A program made the position numbers and the translations under genes. Below are positions 8,134-17,328 of a stretch of DNA of 64,000 nucleotides, piece after piece. Position 1 is the first letter of the stretch. Every line of letters starts with the position of its first letter. A model generated the notes under the pieces. That model was not told where the DNA came from. It did no database searches and saw only the letters and a list, made by a program, of their open reading frames with translations. The DNA is from Haladaptatus pallidirubidus (GTDB taxonomy: Archaea; Halobacteriota; Halobacteria; Halobacteriales; Haladaptataceae): positions 1 to 64,000 of the forward strand of contig NZ_CP085306.1 of the NCBI RefSeq assembly GCF_020700235.1. Reading direction: 5' to 3'.

Positions 8134-8347
8134 ACACCCCACCATGTCCAATGTCTCGACGAAAAGCCACTCGATGTTTGAGCGGGAACATTAAACAATG
8201 GGAAAGTTTATACCTGCCCGTATCTAATTAGTCCGAACGATATACGTTGGAAGGAAATGAAAGGATGAGTCTAGTGATTCTTGGAGAATTGCAATGGTTA
8301 CTCATTCTTCTCCCGTGAAGACACTGGACATGGTGGGGTGTGGGGGT
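8134..8347. other. putative replication origin 2 (ORB family 2)
   Basis: Upstream of the second orc gene, an ORB-like element at 8134-8155 (+) faces another at 8320-8347 (-). The second runs into GGTGGGGTGTGGGGGTG, the G-rich tail seen in archaeal ORBs. The 160 bp between them are AT-rich (around 8190-8250) and gene-free, a classic inverted-ORB plus unwinding-element layout. Activity is inferred. Confidence 0.75.
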
Positions 8348-8837
8348 GATGTTTTGGCGAGATTAGGAGCAGGATTACTGCGTCTTCAGCGGATGTTTGC
8401 ATGGCTGGTTGTCTCGCCATCGGTTTTTTCGATGAGCCCAGCTGCTTGGGCGGGTTTCGTCACTTAGAGGGCGAGGCCATCGCCGGAGTGCTTGATTTTG
8501 TTAGGCTGTATGGGTTAGTATTAGATACTAACCCAAGAATATTTGCCTTGATAGATGCGCTCTCGGCTCGGCGTTGCTGATGAGAAGCGTTAGGGCCGCG
8601 AATCCTCTCACGTATATTCAGTTTCACTTCCGCTCTGGTTGGATCACTACTTTATCCGTTGGGTTCTAAGCAAAGAATGCAGTCAGCGTACCCCAACAAA
8701 TGATGCGGGGTCTCGTGTCATTCCAACCCATCCTCCCCACATCAAATGCTCATTCCCCTTTACAATGAGCCAGGTAGTGTTACGAGTGCACTCTATCCGA
8801 GGGTTTACTAATCGCGTCCTCAAATTTGGTAGTACAA
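8348..8837. other. intergenic region with a perfect palindrome
   Basis: No gene is visible. An 11-bp perfect inverted repeat, TGGGTTAGTAT and ATACTAACCCA with a TAG spacer, lies at 8511-8535. Its central 19 bp (GTTAGTATTAGATACTAAC) recur with one change at 21519-21537. It is probably an operator for an unidentified regulator. Confidence 0.5.
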
Positions 8838-9074
8838 ATGGTCTCAAATGAGACGTCGCCACTCACCCCACTTGCGCAAGAAGCGCTCGATGCACTCGCG
8901 AGGGCACTTCCGGATGAGAGAGAGCTCACCTACGAGCAAGCCTATGTCGTTCTGGCTGAGGAAGAAGATCTTGAGCGACCTGCTGCCGAGGATATCATCG
9001 AACGACTGTACAACAAGGGCCATGTTTACGAAGTGGAGGGAAAACTCCGACTCACTGATTACGGATCTGAATAG
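8838..9074 (+). CDS. small winged-helix-like protein, unknown function
   Basis: 78 residues from ATG 8838 (a TTG four codons earlier is less likely). After a short acidic start, LTPLAQEALDALARALP and YEQAYVVLAEEEDLERPAAE form helices, and IIERLYNKGHVYEVEGKLRL looks like the wing of a winged-helix fold. The composition is typical of haloarchaeal proteins. It may be a small DNA-binding protein; I do not recognise a named family. Confidence 0.6.
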   Translation: MVSNETSPLTPLAQEALDALARALPDERELTYEQAYVVLAEEEDLERPAAEDIIERLYNKGHVYEVEGKLRLTDYGSE

Positions 9075-9109
9075 CGAGGTCTGCCTCGATAGTGAGGCCA
9101 CACAAAGCG

Positions 9110-9253
9110 TTATTCGACCTTCTCGTCGTACTCTCCCCAGAGCGTATCTAGGTCTCTCCATGTCTCTTCAGCGATGTGGCGCAATAGCTGCGCTTTGTTT
9201 TCGAATCGCTGTAGTTGATCCTTTGTCCTCATAGCCGATAATTCGGTTTCCAT
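9110..9253 (-). CDS. small helical ORF (47 aa), unknown
   Basis: METELSAMRTKDQLQRFENK opens this short frame, and an acidic helix ending EYDEKVE closes it. The heptad-like composition looks coding, and the ORF sits alone between a plus-strand small gene and the truncated aminotransferase. There is no family match; it could be a microprotein or the remains of a larger gene. Confidence 0.35.
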   Translation of the reverse strand: METELSAMRTKDQLQRFENKAQLLRHIAEETWRDLDTLWGEYDEKVE

Positions 9254-9283
9254 GGGTCATAAGCTAGGGGATGGTATCGATCG

Positions 9284-9961
9284 CGAGCAGCAGTCGTAAT
9301 CGAACCCGTCATGGGTGAAGGTGGCATCATTGTCCCGCCAGAGGGCTATCTTCGCCGTGTTCAAGACATTGCCCATGACCATGGTGCGCTCCTCATCGTC
9401 GACGAAGTCCAAACTGGCTACGGTCGAACGGGAACGATGTTTGCAACGGAGCAGTTTGATGTCAACCCTGATATCCTTACACAAGCGAAGGGAATCGCCA
9501 ATGGTCTACCGCTTGGGGCGTTCACCGCACCGGCTGAAATAGCGGATCGCTTCGAGGCGGGCGACCACTTGTCGACGTTCGGCGGCAACCCGGTTTGCTG
9601 TGCTGCAGCATTGGCGAACATCGACGAACTCCAGAACGGTATCCTCGAGAATGCAACGGAACAGGGGAACTGGCTTGGTGACCAACTCGCGGATATTGAA
9701 GCAGAACACGATGTGGTTGGCGAAGCACGCGGCCTCGGCTTGATGCACGGCGTCGAACTAGTCACGGCGGATACGGCACCTGCGAGGAAGGCGGCAATAG
9801 CGGTCAAAAACCATGCACGTGACGAACACGGCGTGCTCCTCGGTATCGGCGGATATTACAAAAACGTCATCCGATTTCAACCGCCGCTGACGATCACACG
9901 AGCAAACCTCAAACGGGCGGTCGATGCGTTATCCGACGCTATCGAATCGATCGAAGAATAA
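9284..9961 (+). pseudogene. class III aminotransferase, 5'-truncated
   Basis: The C-terminal half of a class III PLP-dependent aminotransferase. Homology begins abruptly at about 9284 (AAVVIEPVMGEGG); the roughly 200 N-terminal residues of the family are absent. Present are IVDEVQTGYGRTG, the PLP-lysine motif QAKGIANGLPLGA and the substrate loop STFGGNPVCCAAA. An ATG at 9311 could still give a 216-residue product, but it would lack much of the large domain. The FAD oxidoreductase ATG follows the stop by 1 bp, so the two were once an operon, presumably for amine or amino-acid catabolism. Confidence 0.8.
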
Positions 9962-9962
9962 T

Positions 9963-11126
9963 ATGGCCCATTCAAGCCATGACGTCATCGTCGTTGGTGG
10001 CGGTGTCATCGGCTGTGCCGTCGCTCGGGAACTCGCTACTGACCATGACATCCTCGTCGTTGAACGAGGACAGATCGCTACGGAGGCAACGGCACTCGCC
10101 GCAGGTGAGATAACGATGACGCCGTTGTATACCGACAATCCGTCTATCGCCGACTACGCGAACGAATTCTTCAGTAAGTACGACGGAACCGGACAGTTCG
10201 AATTCACTGAACGGCCGAGTCTCGAACTTGTTCCACCCGATCGCAAGTATGAAGCACGTAAGCGCATCGAACGACTTGCTGCAGATAGCCTCACTGTTTC
10301 GTTTCTGAAACCGGATGTTGTCGAAGCGAATTACCCCCGATTCAACCTTGAGGAGTTCGTGGGTGTCATCAAATACCAGGATACCGGATTTGTTGATCCT
10401 TACACGCTCGCAATGACGCTAAAAAACGATGCCGAGTCCCAAGGCGCAACCATTCTGACGGATACTACAGTGACAGACATTCGTATCGCTGACGAACACG
10501 TGAATGGAGTCAATACTTCCGAAGGGACGTTCGACGCGCCGCACGTCGTTGTCGCTACAGGGTGGCGAACCGAACAGTTCCTCCGTGACTACGCCCAACT
10601 CCCTATTCGGCCATACCGAACCCAATGCATAGTGCTCGATCCTATCAAAGCTGTCAGTAACGAATTCCCAATGGGATGGATTCCCGGTGAACACGTCTAC
10701 TTTCGTCCCGAACGCACCGGCAGCTTGCTGGTCGGCGGCTGGTCATTTACTGAGGACAATCCGGATAGTGCAAGCGAGAAGGAAGACGAAGTATTTCGCG
10801 ACCATGTCGCTAACCTTGTACCAGGGTTCCTCAGGGGATTTGAACGAGCTCGGTTTGTCAATGGGTGGGCCGGTGTCGATGGAGCCACACCGGATACTCG
10901 TCCAATAATCGACGCGCCAAGAGACGCTCCCGATGGCCTCGTAGTAGCAGCTGGCTTTCACGGTCGCGGGGTGATGACTGCTCCTGTCGCTGCGACGGTC
11001 GTACGGACTCTCATCGCTGGAGAACAGTGTCCATTCCCGCGAGACCCATTCGTTCTCAGCCGATTGAATCACGATCGCCAGACTTCGAGTTCCACAGTAT
11101 CAGTGCTGGTGATTGAATTTCCCTAG
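9963..11126 (+). CDS. FAD-dependent oxidoreductase (DAO family)
   Basis: 387 residues. The DAO-fold FAD-binding motif HDVIVVGGGVIGCAVAREL is at the N-terminus, APHVVVATGWRTEQFL in the middle and GLVVAAGFHGRGVMTAPVAA near the end. Such enzymes oxidise amino acids or N-methyl amines, passing electrons to O2 or a carrier. The neighbouring aminotransferase remnant suggests an amine pathway. The last ~20 residues look wrong: another frame there reads SPDFEFHSISAGD, which resembles a natural C-terminus, so a frameshift near 11070 probably replaced the tail. Confidence 0.82.
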   Translation: MAHSSHDVIVVGGGVIGCAVARELATDHDILVVERGQIATEATALAAGEITMTPLYTDNPSIADYANEFFSKYDGTGQFEFTERPSLELVPPDRKYEARKRIERLAADSLTVSFLKPDVVEANYPRFNLEEFVGVIKYQDTGFVDPYTLAMTLKNDAESQGATILTDTTVTDIRIADEHVNGVNTSEGTFDAPHVVVATGWRTEQFLRDYAQLPIRPYRTQCIVLDPIKAVSNEFPMGWIPGEHVYFRPERTGSLLVGGWSFTEDNPDSASEKEDEVFRDHVANLVPGFLRGFERARFVNGWAGVDGATPDTRPIIDAPRDAPDGLVVAAGFHGRGVMTAPVAATVVRTLIAGEQCPFPRDPFVLSRLNHDRQTSSSTVSVLVIEFP

Positions 11127-11615
11127 GCTATTCAACGTAGAGCCAAGTGTGTAGCAGTAAATCTTAGGTTTGAACAATATCCTAATTAGAGTGTGTCATT
11201 TGTGGTGGTAGACGATGCGTTTTGAGTCGCGGTAAGGATATGCCATCTGTGTTGGTTACTTCTAGCTCTCACGTTCGTTTTGTGGAGTAAATTCGTGGTG
11301 AGCGGTCCAATACAACGAGTGGTCTGTCACTGGCGGTTTGGGTGTACTCGAGAACAGTCATGGGCGAATCAGAGTGGCTGGCCGTACAGTGGTAGTGGCT
11401 TGGTGAATGTCGTCCTGTGCAGTCGTCGTCACCGGTGGCGCTGTCAGCACCAGCTGTGGTGCTCGACTCGTCAATGGCTGGGTCTCTCTTACCGTGCGAA
11501 TCGTCCGTGGTAGGTCGGTCGTCGTTATCCGAACGCAGTCGCCCGGCGAGAGGTGTTTACTAAGATATTATTGTCCACCAATTTATATAAGATCAATAGC
11601 TATAAATTAATTTTA
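11127..11615. other. intergenic stretch, nothing convincing
   Basis: About 490 bp between convergent genes. Open frames on both strands have low-complexity or Trp/Arg-rich products and no family resemblance. The last 50 bp are very AT-rich (terminator-like), next to the end of the Gfo/Idh gene. Confidence 0.4.
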
Positions 11616-12653
11616 TTATACCTGAGATGGTTGATTTGCATCAAGATAGGGAACCACATCTACAATGGATTTCGTCCTGTGAGCATCGTACGCAGCTTCA
11701 GTTAGCGCCACAACAATTTGACCAAATGATCCTGGTACCGTTGGTGGATGTTCACCTCGGACTGCTTCGATAAAATCCTGCAGTTTCTTCTTAAGCAGCG
11801 TTTGGAAGTCAGTTTTACCGTCGATGCTAATTTCTTCAGTCAACTTGTCACGTTCGGAAACTGTCAATATGTTCTGCTCATAGGTTAGACGCCCTTTTGT
11901 TCCCCATATGTTGAGTCCCTCATAGGTATCTGGATCTTGCACACCATCTGCAGTGATGGTAACGCTAGCCGTTACTGGTTGACCATTACGCTTGAGTTGG
12001 AGTGCTAACGAACTATTTACATCAACACTATGTTCTTTATAGTCCATCATAGCCGCGACAGAAACAGGTGTTGTTCCTGTCGTCCAGAGGAGAGTATCGA
12101 GAAGATGGGAACCAGAGTCATACAGTTGACCACCTCCGGAGAGGGATGGGTCAGTTCGCCATGCATCAGGGAATTTTCGGATCCAGTTCTGTCCCATATA
12201 ACAAGAAACTGTATGAACTTCACCAAGTCGCCCGCTATCGATTATCTCTTTGATCTTGGAATAGGCCGGATGATAATGTCGTTGATAGCCCACAACAAGC
12301 ACTCTATCGTGTCGTTGAGCAGTACTAACAAGATTATGTGCGTCTTCGACATCCGTCACTAAAGGCTTTTCAAGAAAGACATGGAGGTCATTCTCCAAGC
12401 AGGCCATCGCCTGTTTGTAATGAAGCGTATGGGGAGTGACAATATTGACTGCATCTAGTTGCGAGGCGTGCTCTCTAAGCATCGTCTCATAGTTTTCATA
12501 TGATGGTGCATTGAATTGTTCCTCAAACTGGGCACGGCATTGAGGGGAAATATCTGCACCAGCAATAATTTCAACTCCATCCATCGAATCGTAGGTGTCT
12601 AATTCGTACATACAGAGCTGCCCAAGCCCGATTGCAGCAAGTTTGACTATCAT
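11616..12653 (-). CDS. Gfo/Idh/MocA-family oxidoreductase
   Basis: 345 residues. The N-terminal Rossmann region starts KLAAIGLGQLCMYELDTYD. ENDLHVFLEKPLVTDVEDA is the family's EKP motif, with the catalytic-type Lys, and GGGQLYDSGSHLLDTLLW holds the DxGxH motif. These enzymes are NAD(P)-dependent sugar or inositol dehydrogenases. The gene overlaps the ABC ATPase by 4 bp at the end of a sugar-uptake operon, so it probably oxidises the imported sugar or a derivative. Confidence 0.9.
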   Translation of the reverse strand: MIVKLAAIGLGQLCMYELDTYDSMDGVEIIAGADISPQCRAQFEEQFNAPSYENYETMLREHASQLDAVNIVTPHTLHYKQAMACLENDLHVFLEKPLVTDVEDAHNLVSTAQRHDRVLVVGYQRHYHPAYSKIKEIIDSGRLGEVHTVSCYMGQNWIRKFPDAWRTDPSLSGGGQLYDSGSHLLDTLLWTTGTTPVSVAAMMDYKEHSVDVNSSLALQLKRNGQPVTASVTITADGVQDPDTYEGLNIWGTKGRLTYEQNILTVSERDKLTEEISIDGKTDFQTLLKKKLQDFIEAVRGEHPPTVPGSFGQIVVALTEAAYDAHRTKSIVDVVPYLDANQPSQV

Positions 12654-13798
12654 GCAGTTTCACCTCCCAAGTTGGTGATCGTCGGGAGTTGTGTACTGTG
12701 GCGCTTGCAGTTGAGAAGAGCTTCTCCGGTTTCCGTGGCAAATAGATGAATGCTCTCTTCTGGGAATTTGAGTGATACTTTTGAACCCTCGTTGGTCTTA
12801 TATTCCCCTGAAACTGCTGCCGTCACTTCTTGTCCTCCAACCGTGAGATGAAGGAAATTTTGATCACCCATTGGTTCAACCACTTGGATGGTACCGACGA
12901 AGCTGTTGAGATCGTCTGTTTCCATGATTTCGATATCCTCTGGGCGAATACCAAGTGTGACATGGCGATGATCTGTAACTGCTTCACGGATGCGATCAGA
13001 AATGGCATAATTAACTTCGTTTCCGATCAACTCATCCTCACTTACTTCAAGAGGGAACAAATTCATCGATGGTTCACCAATGAAGTTTGCTACGAACAGG
13101 TTTTCTGGCTCGTAGTAGCATTCGAGTGGCGTTCCTATCTGCTGTAGCTGACCACCATCCAGAACAGCGATGCGATCTCCCATCGTCATTGCTTCAGTCT
13201 GATCGTGGGTGACGTACACGGTTGTCACCCCGAGTTCTGACTGCAATTGTTGGATTTCAGTGCGCATCGTTGTTCGGAGTTTGGCATCTAAATTCGAAAG
13301 CGGTTCGTCCATCAAGAACACTTTAGGTTCGCGGACGATTGCACGACCGAGTGCTACTCGTTGCTGTTGTCCACCTGATAGCTCCTTCGGTTTATCGTCC
13401 AACAGATCCTCAATGTCGAGTAGATCAGCGGTTTCTAGTACCCGTTTGGTTCGTTCCTCTTTTGAGAGTTTTGTCGTCATCTTTAACCCAAATTCAATAT
13501 TTTGTTCTGCGGTCATATTCGGATACAATGCATAATTTTGGAACACCATCGCAATGTTGCGCTCTTCGGGAGTTTGGTCAGTGACATTTTCTCCATCGAA
13601 ATGGATTTGACCTTTTGTCACAGGTTCGAGCCCCGCCATACATCGGAGTGTGGTTGATTTGCCACATCCAGAAGGGCCAACTAAGACGAGGAATTCTCCA
13701 TCGGCGAGTTTGATATTTAGATCATCCACTGCAAGGACCCCATTATTGCTAGTATCTTGGTACTTCTTTGCCAGGTGATCAATTTCTATTGTTGACAT
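12650..13798 (-). CDS. sugar ABC transporter ATP-binding protein (MalK/UgpC type)
   Basis: 382 residues. It shows Walker A GPSGCGKSTT, signature LSGGQQQRVALGRA, Walker B VFLMDEPLSNLD and the H-loop TVYVTHDQTEAMTM. A C-terminal TOBE/OB regulatory domain (VTLGIRPEDIEIM) places it in the carbohydrate (CUT1) group. It energises the two permeases encoded upstream in the same operon. Confidence 0.93.
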   Translation of the reverse strand: MSTIEIDHLAKKYQDTSNNGVLAVDDLNIKLADGEFLVLVGPSGCGKSTTLRCMAGLEPVTKGQIHFDGENVTDQTPEERNIAMVFQNYALYPNMTAEQNIEFGLKMTTKLSKEERTKRVLETADLLDIEDLLDDKPKELSGGQQQRVALGRAIVREPKVFLMDEPLSNLDAKLRTTMRTEIQQLQSELGVTTVYVTHDQTEAMTMGDRIAVLDGGQLQQIGTPLECYYEPENLFVANFIGEPSMNLFPLEVSEDELIGNEVNYAISDRIREAVTDHRHVTLGIRPEDIEIMETDDLNSFVGTIQVVEPMGDQNFLHLTVGGQEVTAAVSGEYKTNEGSKVSLKFPEESIHLFATETGEALLNCKRHSTQLPTITNLGGETA

Positions 13799-13875
13799 TT
13801 TTTAGTTATCGTGTTTTCTGATTTTGTGATCGATCTTCGAGCTGTTAGTTCGCGTAAGGGTGACCGGTGTGGAAT

Positions 13876-14736
13876 TCATCCTTTGACTGCTCCCTCCACG
13901 AGACCCTTAACGAAGTAGCGCTGTAATCCGAGGAACATGATAAGAAGTGGTAACATCGCAATAACACTTGCTGCAGAGATAACTCTCCAGTCTGTCGAGT
14001 ATTGACCTTGGAAGGAAAATAGGCCGATGGAGACTGTATAGAGCTCTGACTTTCCAAGAACGGTAAATGCCATTACGAACTCTGCCCACGAAAAGACGAA
14101 GTTGAAGATGGCCACCACTGCAATACCTGGACCCATTGATGGTAGGAGGATGTAGATCAGTGTTTGTAACCTGTTGCAACCATCGACACGTGCTGCCTCA
14201 TCGAGTCCGGATGGAATCGTATCGAAGTAGCTCTTTAAAAGCCATATCGAAAATGGCACTTGCAGACCGATGTACAACAGGATGAGTCCAATGTGTTTAT
14301 TGAGCAGGTTCAACTCCGCCATCATATTGTAGAGTGGAATTACGATGACAACCGGTGAGATCATCTGGAACAAGAGAATCGAAAAGAGAGCGTGTTTTTT
14401 CCCTCTGAAATCGAACCGGGAAAATGCGTACGCTGCAGGCACTGCGATGAGGATGATACCAACTACCTCCAACACGGCAATTTTCAGTGAGTTAAAGATC
14501 CAGGTCACCATCGACGAATCTTGTAGCACCTGCCGATACGGCTCGAACGTGATTTGCTGCGGAATCAGCTGCACTGGGTAGGTGAGCACTTCACCAGGAA
14601 GGCGGATGCTCATCGAGATAACCCAGAAAACCGGGAACAAGAAGAAAACCATCCCGAAAGCGAACACAAGATAGGTGATTGTAGTGTAAGTCGATAGCTC
14701 TTCGACAGCCGAGCGTATCCGAGTTTCTGTACTCAT
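13876..14736 (-). CDS. carbohydrate ABC transporter permease (MalG type)
   Basis: 286 residues from the ATG at 14736, which lies 1 bp past the stop of the other permease; the open frame extends 7 codons further. There are six predicted membrane segments. The EAA loop EAARVDGCNRLQTLIYILLP contacts the ATPase. It is the inner-membrane partner of the MalF-type permease for sugar import. Confidence 0.92.
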   Translation of the reverse strand: MSTETRIRSAVEELSTYTTITYLVFAFGMVFFLFPVFWVISMSIRLPGEVLTYPVQLIPQQITFEPYRQVLQDSSMVTWIFNSLKIAVLEVVGIILIAVPAAYAFSRFDFRGKKHALFSILLFQMISPVVIVIPLYNMMAELNLLNKHIGLILLYIGLQVPFSIWLLKSYFDTIPSGLDEAARVDGCNRLQTLIYILLPSMGPGIAVVAIFNFVFSWAEFVMAFTVLGKSELYTVSIGLFSFQGQYSTDWRVISAASVIAMLPLLIMFLGLQRYFVKGLVEGAVKG

Positions 14737-14737
14737 T

Positions 14738-15685
14738 TCAGAACTCCTCCTCGTCAATGAGAAATCGCATATAGATAATCGTCATCACGACGTTTACCAG
14801 TAACATCATAACTGCTACTGCAGCAGCTTGCCCCAGATTAAATCGATTGAACCCTTCAAAATACATGAAGAGGGCAAGCACTTCGGTTGCGTGTCCAGGA
14901 CCACCATTTGTGAGGCTCATTATCATGTCGAAGGTATTGAGTGTATAGATGGTGATTAGGACGAGATTGATGAACACGACCGGCTTTATTTGTGGTAGGG
15001 TGACGTACCGGAAGCGCTGTAGCGCTCTTGCCCCGTCCACTCTTGCTGCGTCGTACAAATGTTGGGGCACTTGTTGAAGACCAGCATATAGCATAATCAT
15101 CGAAAATGCTGTCCCTCGCCACGTATTGGCAGCAATCGTTGAGAGGAGTGCCATCTGTGGGTCGGACAGAAATGAGACGACATGAAATCCGGATTGTACC
15201 AGAAAGTAGTTCACGATTCCATAATTCGTCTCAATGAGCATGATCTTCCAGAGAATACCAATGACAATACCTGGGATGACCCATGCAGATAACACTGCAA
15301 CACGAGTCGATACACTTCCATAGAGATGCTTTTTAACGCCATAGTCAATCGCGAGGGCGAGTATCATTCCCAAAATAATCTGGAGAATGACGCTAATAGC
15401 AACAAAAATGACTGTCACCTTAGCCATCGTCCAAAAAGACGGTGACGAAATAACTTGCTGAAAAGATTCTAACCCGACGTATTGGTAGTCGGGTGCAACA
15501 AGGTTCATATTCGTAAAGCTCATCCGAATCGCTTCGAGAAGCGGGTAAAGTCGGAAGGTCAGCAGGAACAATATCGCTGGGAGAATCCACGTAATTGGCG
15601 TATTTAGAATCGGCTCTAAGCGTTCTGTAACGGCTGCTAGTACGCCATGAGCACGTTCCGGGAGCTGTTTTGTTTGTACTGACAT
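14738..15685 (-). CDS. carbohydrate ABC transporter permease (MalF type)
   Basis: 315 residues with about six membrane segments and the EAA loop DAARVDGARALQRFRYVTLP. It is the first permease of the CUT1-type importer, between the binding-protein gene (100 bp upstream) and the MalG-type permease. The N-terminus up to TWILPAILFLLTFRLYPLL is cytoplasmic and then enters the first helix. Confidence 0.92.
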   Translation of the reverse strand: MSVQTKQLPERAHGVLAAVTERLEPILNTPITWILPAILFLLTFRLYPLLEAIRMSFTNMNLVAPDYQYVGLESFQQVISSPSFWTMAKVTVIFVAISVILQIILGMILALAIDYGVKKHLYGSVSTRVAVLSAWVIPGIVIGILWKIMLIETNYGIVNYFLVQSGFHVVSFLSDPQMALLSTIAANTWRGTAFSMIMLYAGLQQVPQHLYDAARVDGARALQRFRYVTLPQIKPVVFINLVLITIYTLNTFDMIMSLTNGGPGHATEVLALFMYFEGFNRFNLGQAAAVAVMMLLVNVVMTIIYMRFLIDEEEF

Positions 15686-15787
15686 GAATTAGACCACTCT
15701 CCAAGAGAAGTTTTCACGGCAGTTGCTATCGGATCGTCGCCATAATCCTGAATATTCTTTCAACATTGTTATGGCTATTGCTCTGTC

Positions 15788-17164
15788 TTAGCTGTTGTAT
15801 TGCGAGCTGACGTTGCTAATCATCGTGTCCACTGCCTTTTCGGGAGAAGCTTGTCCAGTAATGACCTTCCCTGCAGCAGTCTGCCATTCCGAAGAGATCG
15901 TGAGATAGATCGGGTAGCCTGGTCGGGCACGACCATTTTCGAGCAGCTTTTTATATACTTGCATGTATGGATCTTCCGAGAAGAACTTAGTTTCCTCGTA
16001 GACCGACTTTCGAGTCGGTAAATTACCCGATGCTTTACAGTACGTCGCCATATTTTCCTTCTTTGCGTACATCCCAGCGAAATCTGCAGCGGCTTTTCGT
16101 TTTTGTTCATCCGAGGCGAACACACCCTCAGTCCATCCGCCTGTCCCCGTGGAATCCATATCTGCTTTCATCTGTGGGATTTTTGCAACCTTCCAGTTTT
16201 CCCACGTTTTTTTATCCGATTTCTGCTTCATTACCGCTATCTGCCAATTTCCTCCAAGGAACATCGCAGTTTCTTCGTTCAGTGCTGCTTGCCGGAGTAG
16301 GGCATAGTCATTGATATTCGCAATGCGCTTCGGAGTCACTCCTGAGTCGATAGTTCGTTTGAAAAATTTGAAAACATTGAGGAGTGCTTTCTTATTTTTA
16401 CCATTACCCAAGACAGGTTTCCCTTGGTCATTCACAAGATCTCCTCCCTGTGCCCAGAACATGGCTAAGTTATCGAAGGTAGTGGCCTCCCATTTTCCTC
16501 CGTTGTACATGTATCCGTTCATATTCTCCTTTTCTTTGATGGTTTTGCCCACATCGATGAGTTCATCCCATGTTTCTGGTGGCTTCCCGTCATTGTGCTT
16601 GTCCATCAAGTCTTGTCGATAGTACAATGCTCGACAATCGGTGTTTTTCCAAACAGCTTTCCACTCTCCGTCCTGAACCATTACATCTTTCACAAAGGGA
16701 TACCAGTCGTCAGGATCTTCAATAGCCTCGGTCACTGGCTGGAGATCTTTGTAGAAGTTAGGCACCCAAAAGGAATCTACTTGTGACATTGACGGTGCGC
16801 TTCCTCTCGCGACTACTTGGAGCAACTTTGTTTTCATTTGCTCAAGGTTTGTCTGGTACTCGATCTGCATGCCCGCATCTGAGTGATTCTTCGCCCAGGT
16901 ACGGAAAAATTTTTCAACGACTTTTCCAACTTTTTTGTTTTCTGTAGCAGTGTGAGACTGATCAGGAAGCATCCAGTAGGTAAGGGAAGTTTTGGCGTCA
17001 TTCGATCCAATCTGATCTTTCGCCACTAACTTCCCTGATGATTCATCGGATCCACCACCGAGACAACCGGCGAGACCGCCTAAGAATGCACTCACCCCTG
17101 TTGAGGCGCCTAGTTTTAATACAGTTCTACGGTTGAAATCAATGCTTGTGGCTTGTTTGCGCAT
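15788..17164 (-). CDS. sugar ABC transporter substrate-binding lipoprotein
   Basis: 458 residues. The N-terminus combines a Tat motif (NRRTVLKLGAS) with a lipobox (LGGLAGC), typical of haloarchaeal lipid-anchored binding proteins. The mature part matches extracellular solute-binding family 1: LTYWMLPDQ, VNDQGKPVLG, FLGGNWQIAVM and WTEGVFASDEQKR. It delivers a carbohydrate to the permease pair. The ligand is unknown; the adjacent GH76-like enzyme suggests mannan-type oligosaccharides. Confidence 0.92.
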   Translation of the reverse strand: MRKQATSIDFNRRTVLKLGASTGVSAFLGGLAGCLGGGSDESSGKLVAKDQIGSNDAKTSLTYWMLPDQSHTATENKKVGKVVEKFFRTWAKNHSDAGMQIEYQTNLEQMKTKLLQVVARGSAPSMSQVDSFWVPNFYKDLQPVTEAIEDPDDWYPFVKDVMVQDGEWKAVWKNTDCRALYYRQDLMDKHNDGKPPETWDELIDVGKTIKEKENMNGYMYNGGKWEATTFDNLAMFWAQGGDLVNDQGKPVLGNGKNKKALLNVFKFFKRTIDSGVTPKRIANINDYALLRQAALNEETAMFLGGNWQIAVMKQKSDKKTWENWKVAKIPQMKADMDSTGTGGWTEGVFASDEQKRKAAADFAGMYAKKENMATYCKASGNLPTRKSVYEETKFFSEDPYMQVYKKLLENGRARPGYPIYLTISSEWQTAAGKVITGQASPEKAVDTMISNVSSQYNS

Positions 17165-17328
17165 GGCGTGAACCTAGTATCCAAATCTACATTATACTAT
17201 ATTAGTTTTTTCCCGAGTTAATGACTCACCTAGTGAATGGATCATTAAGCCACTCCAAGAGTTAACTAGTTCCATATTCACTGTAGTAGTAATCGATTTA
17301 TTCTCCGGATTGTTATTCCTCGATACCA

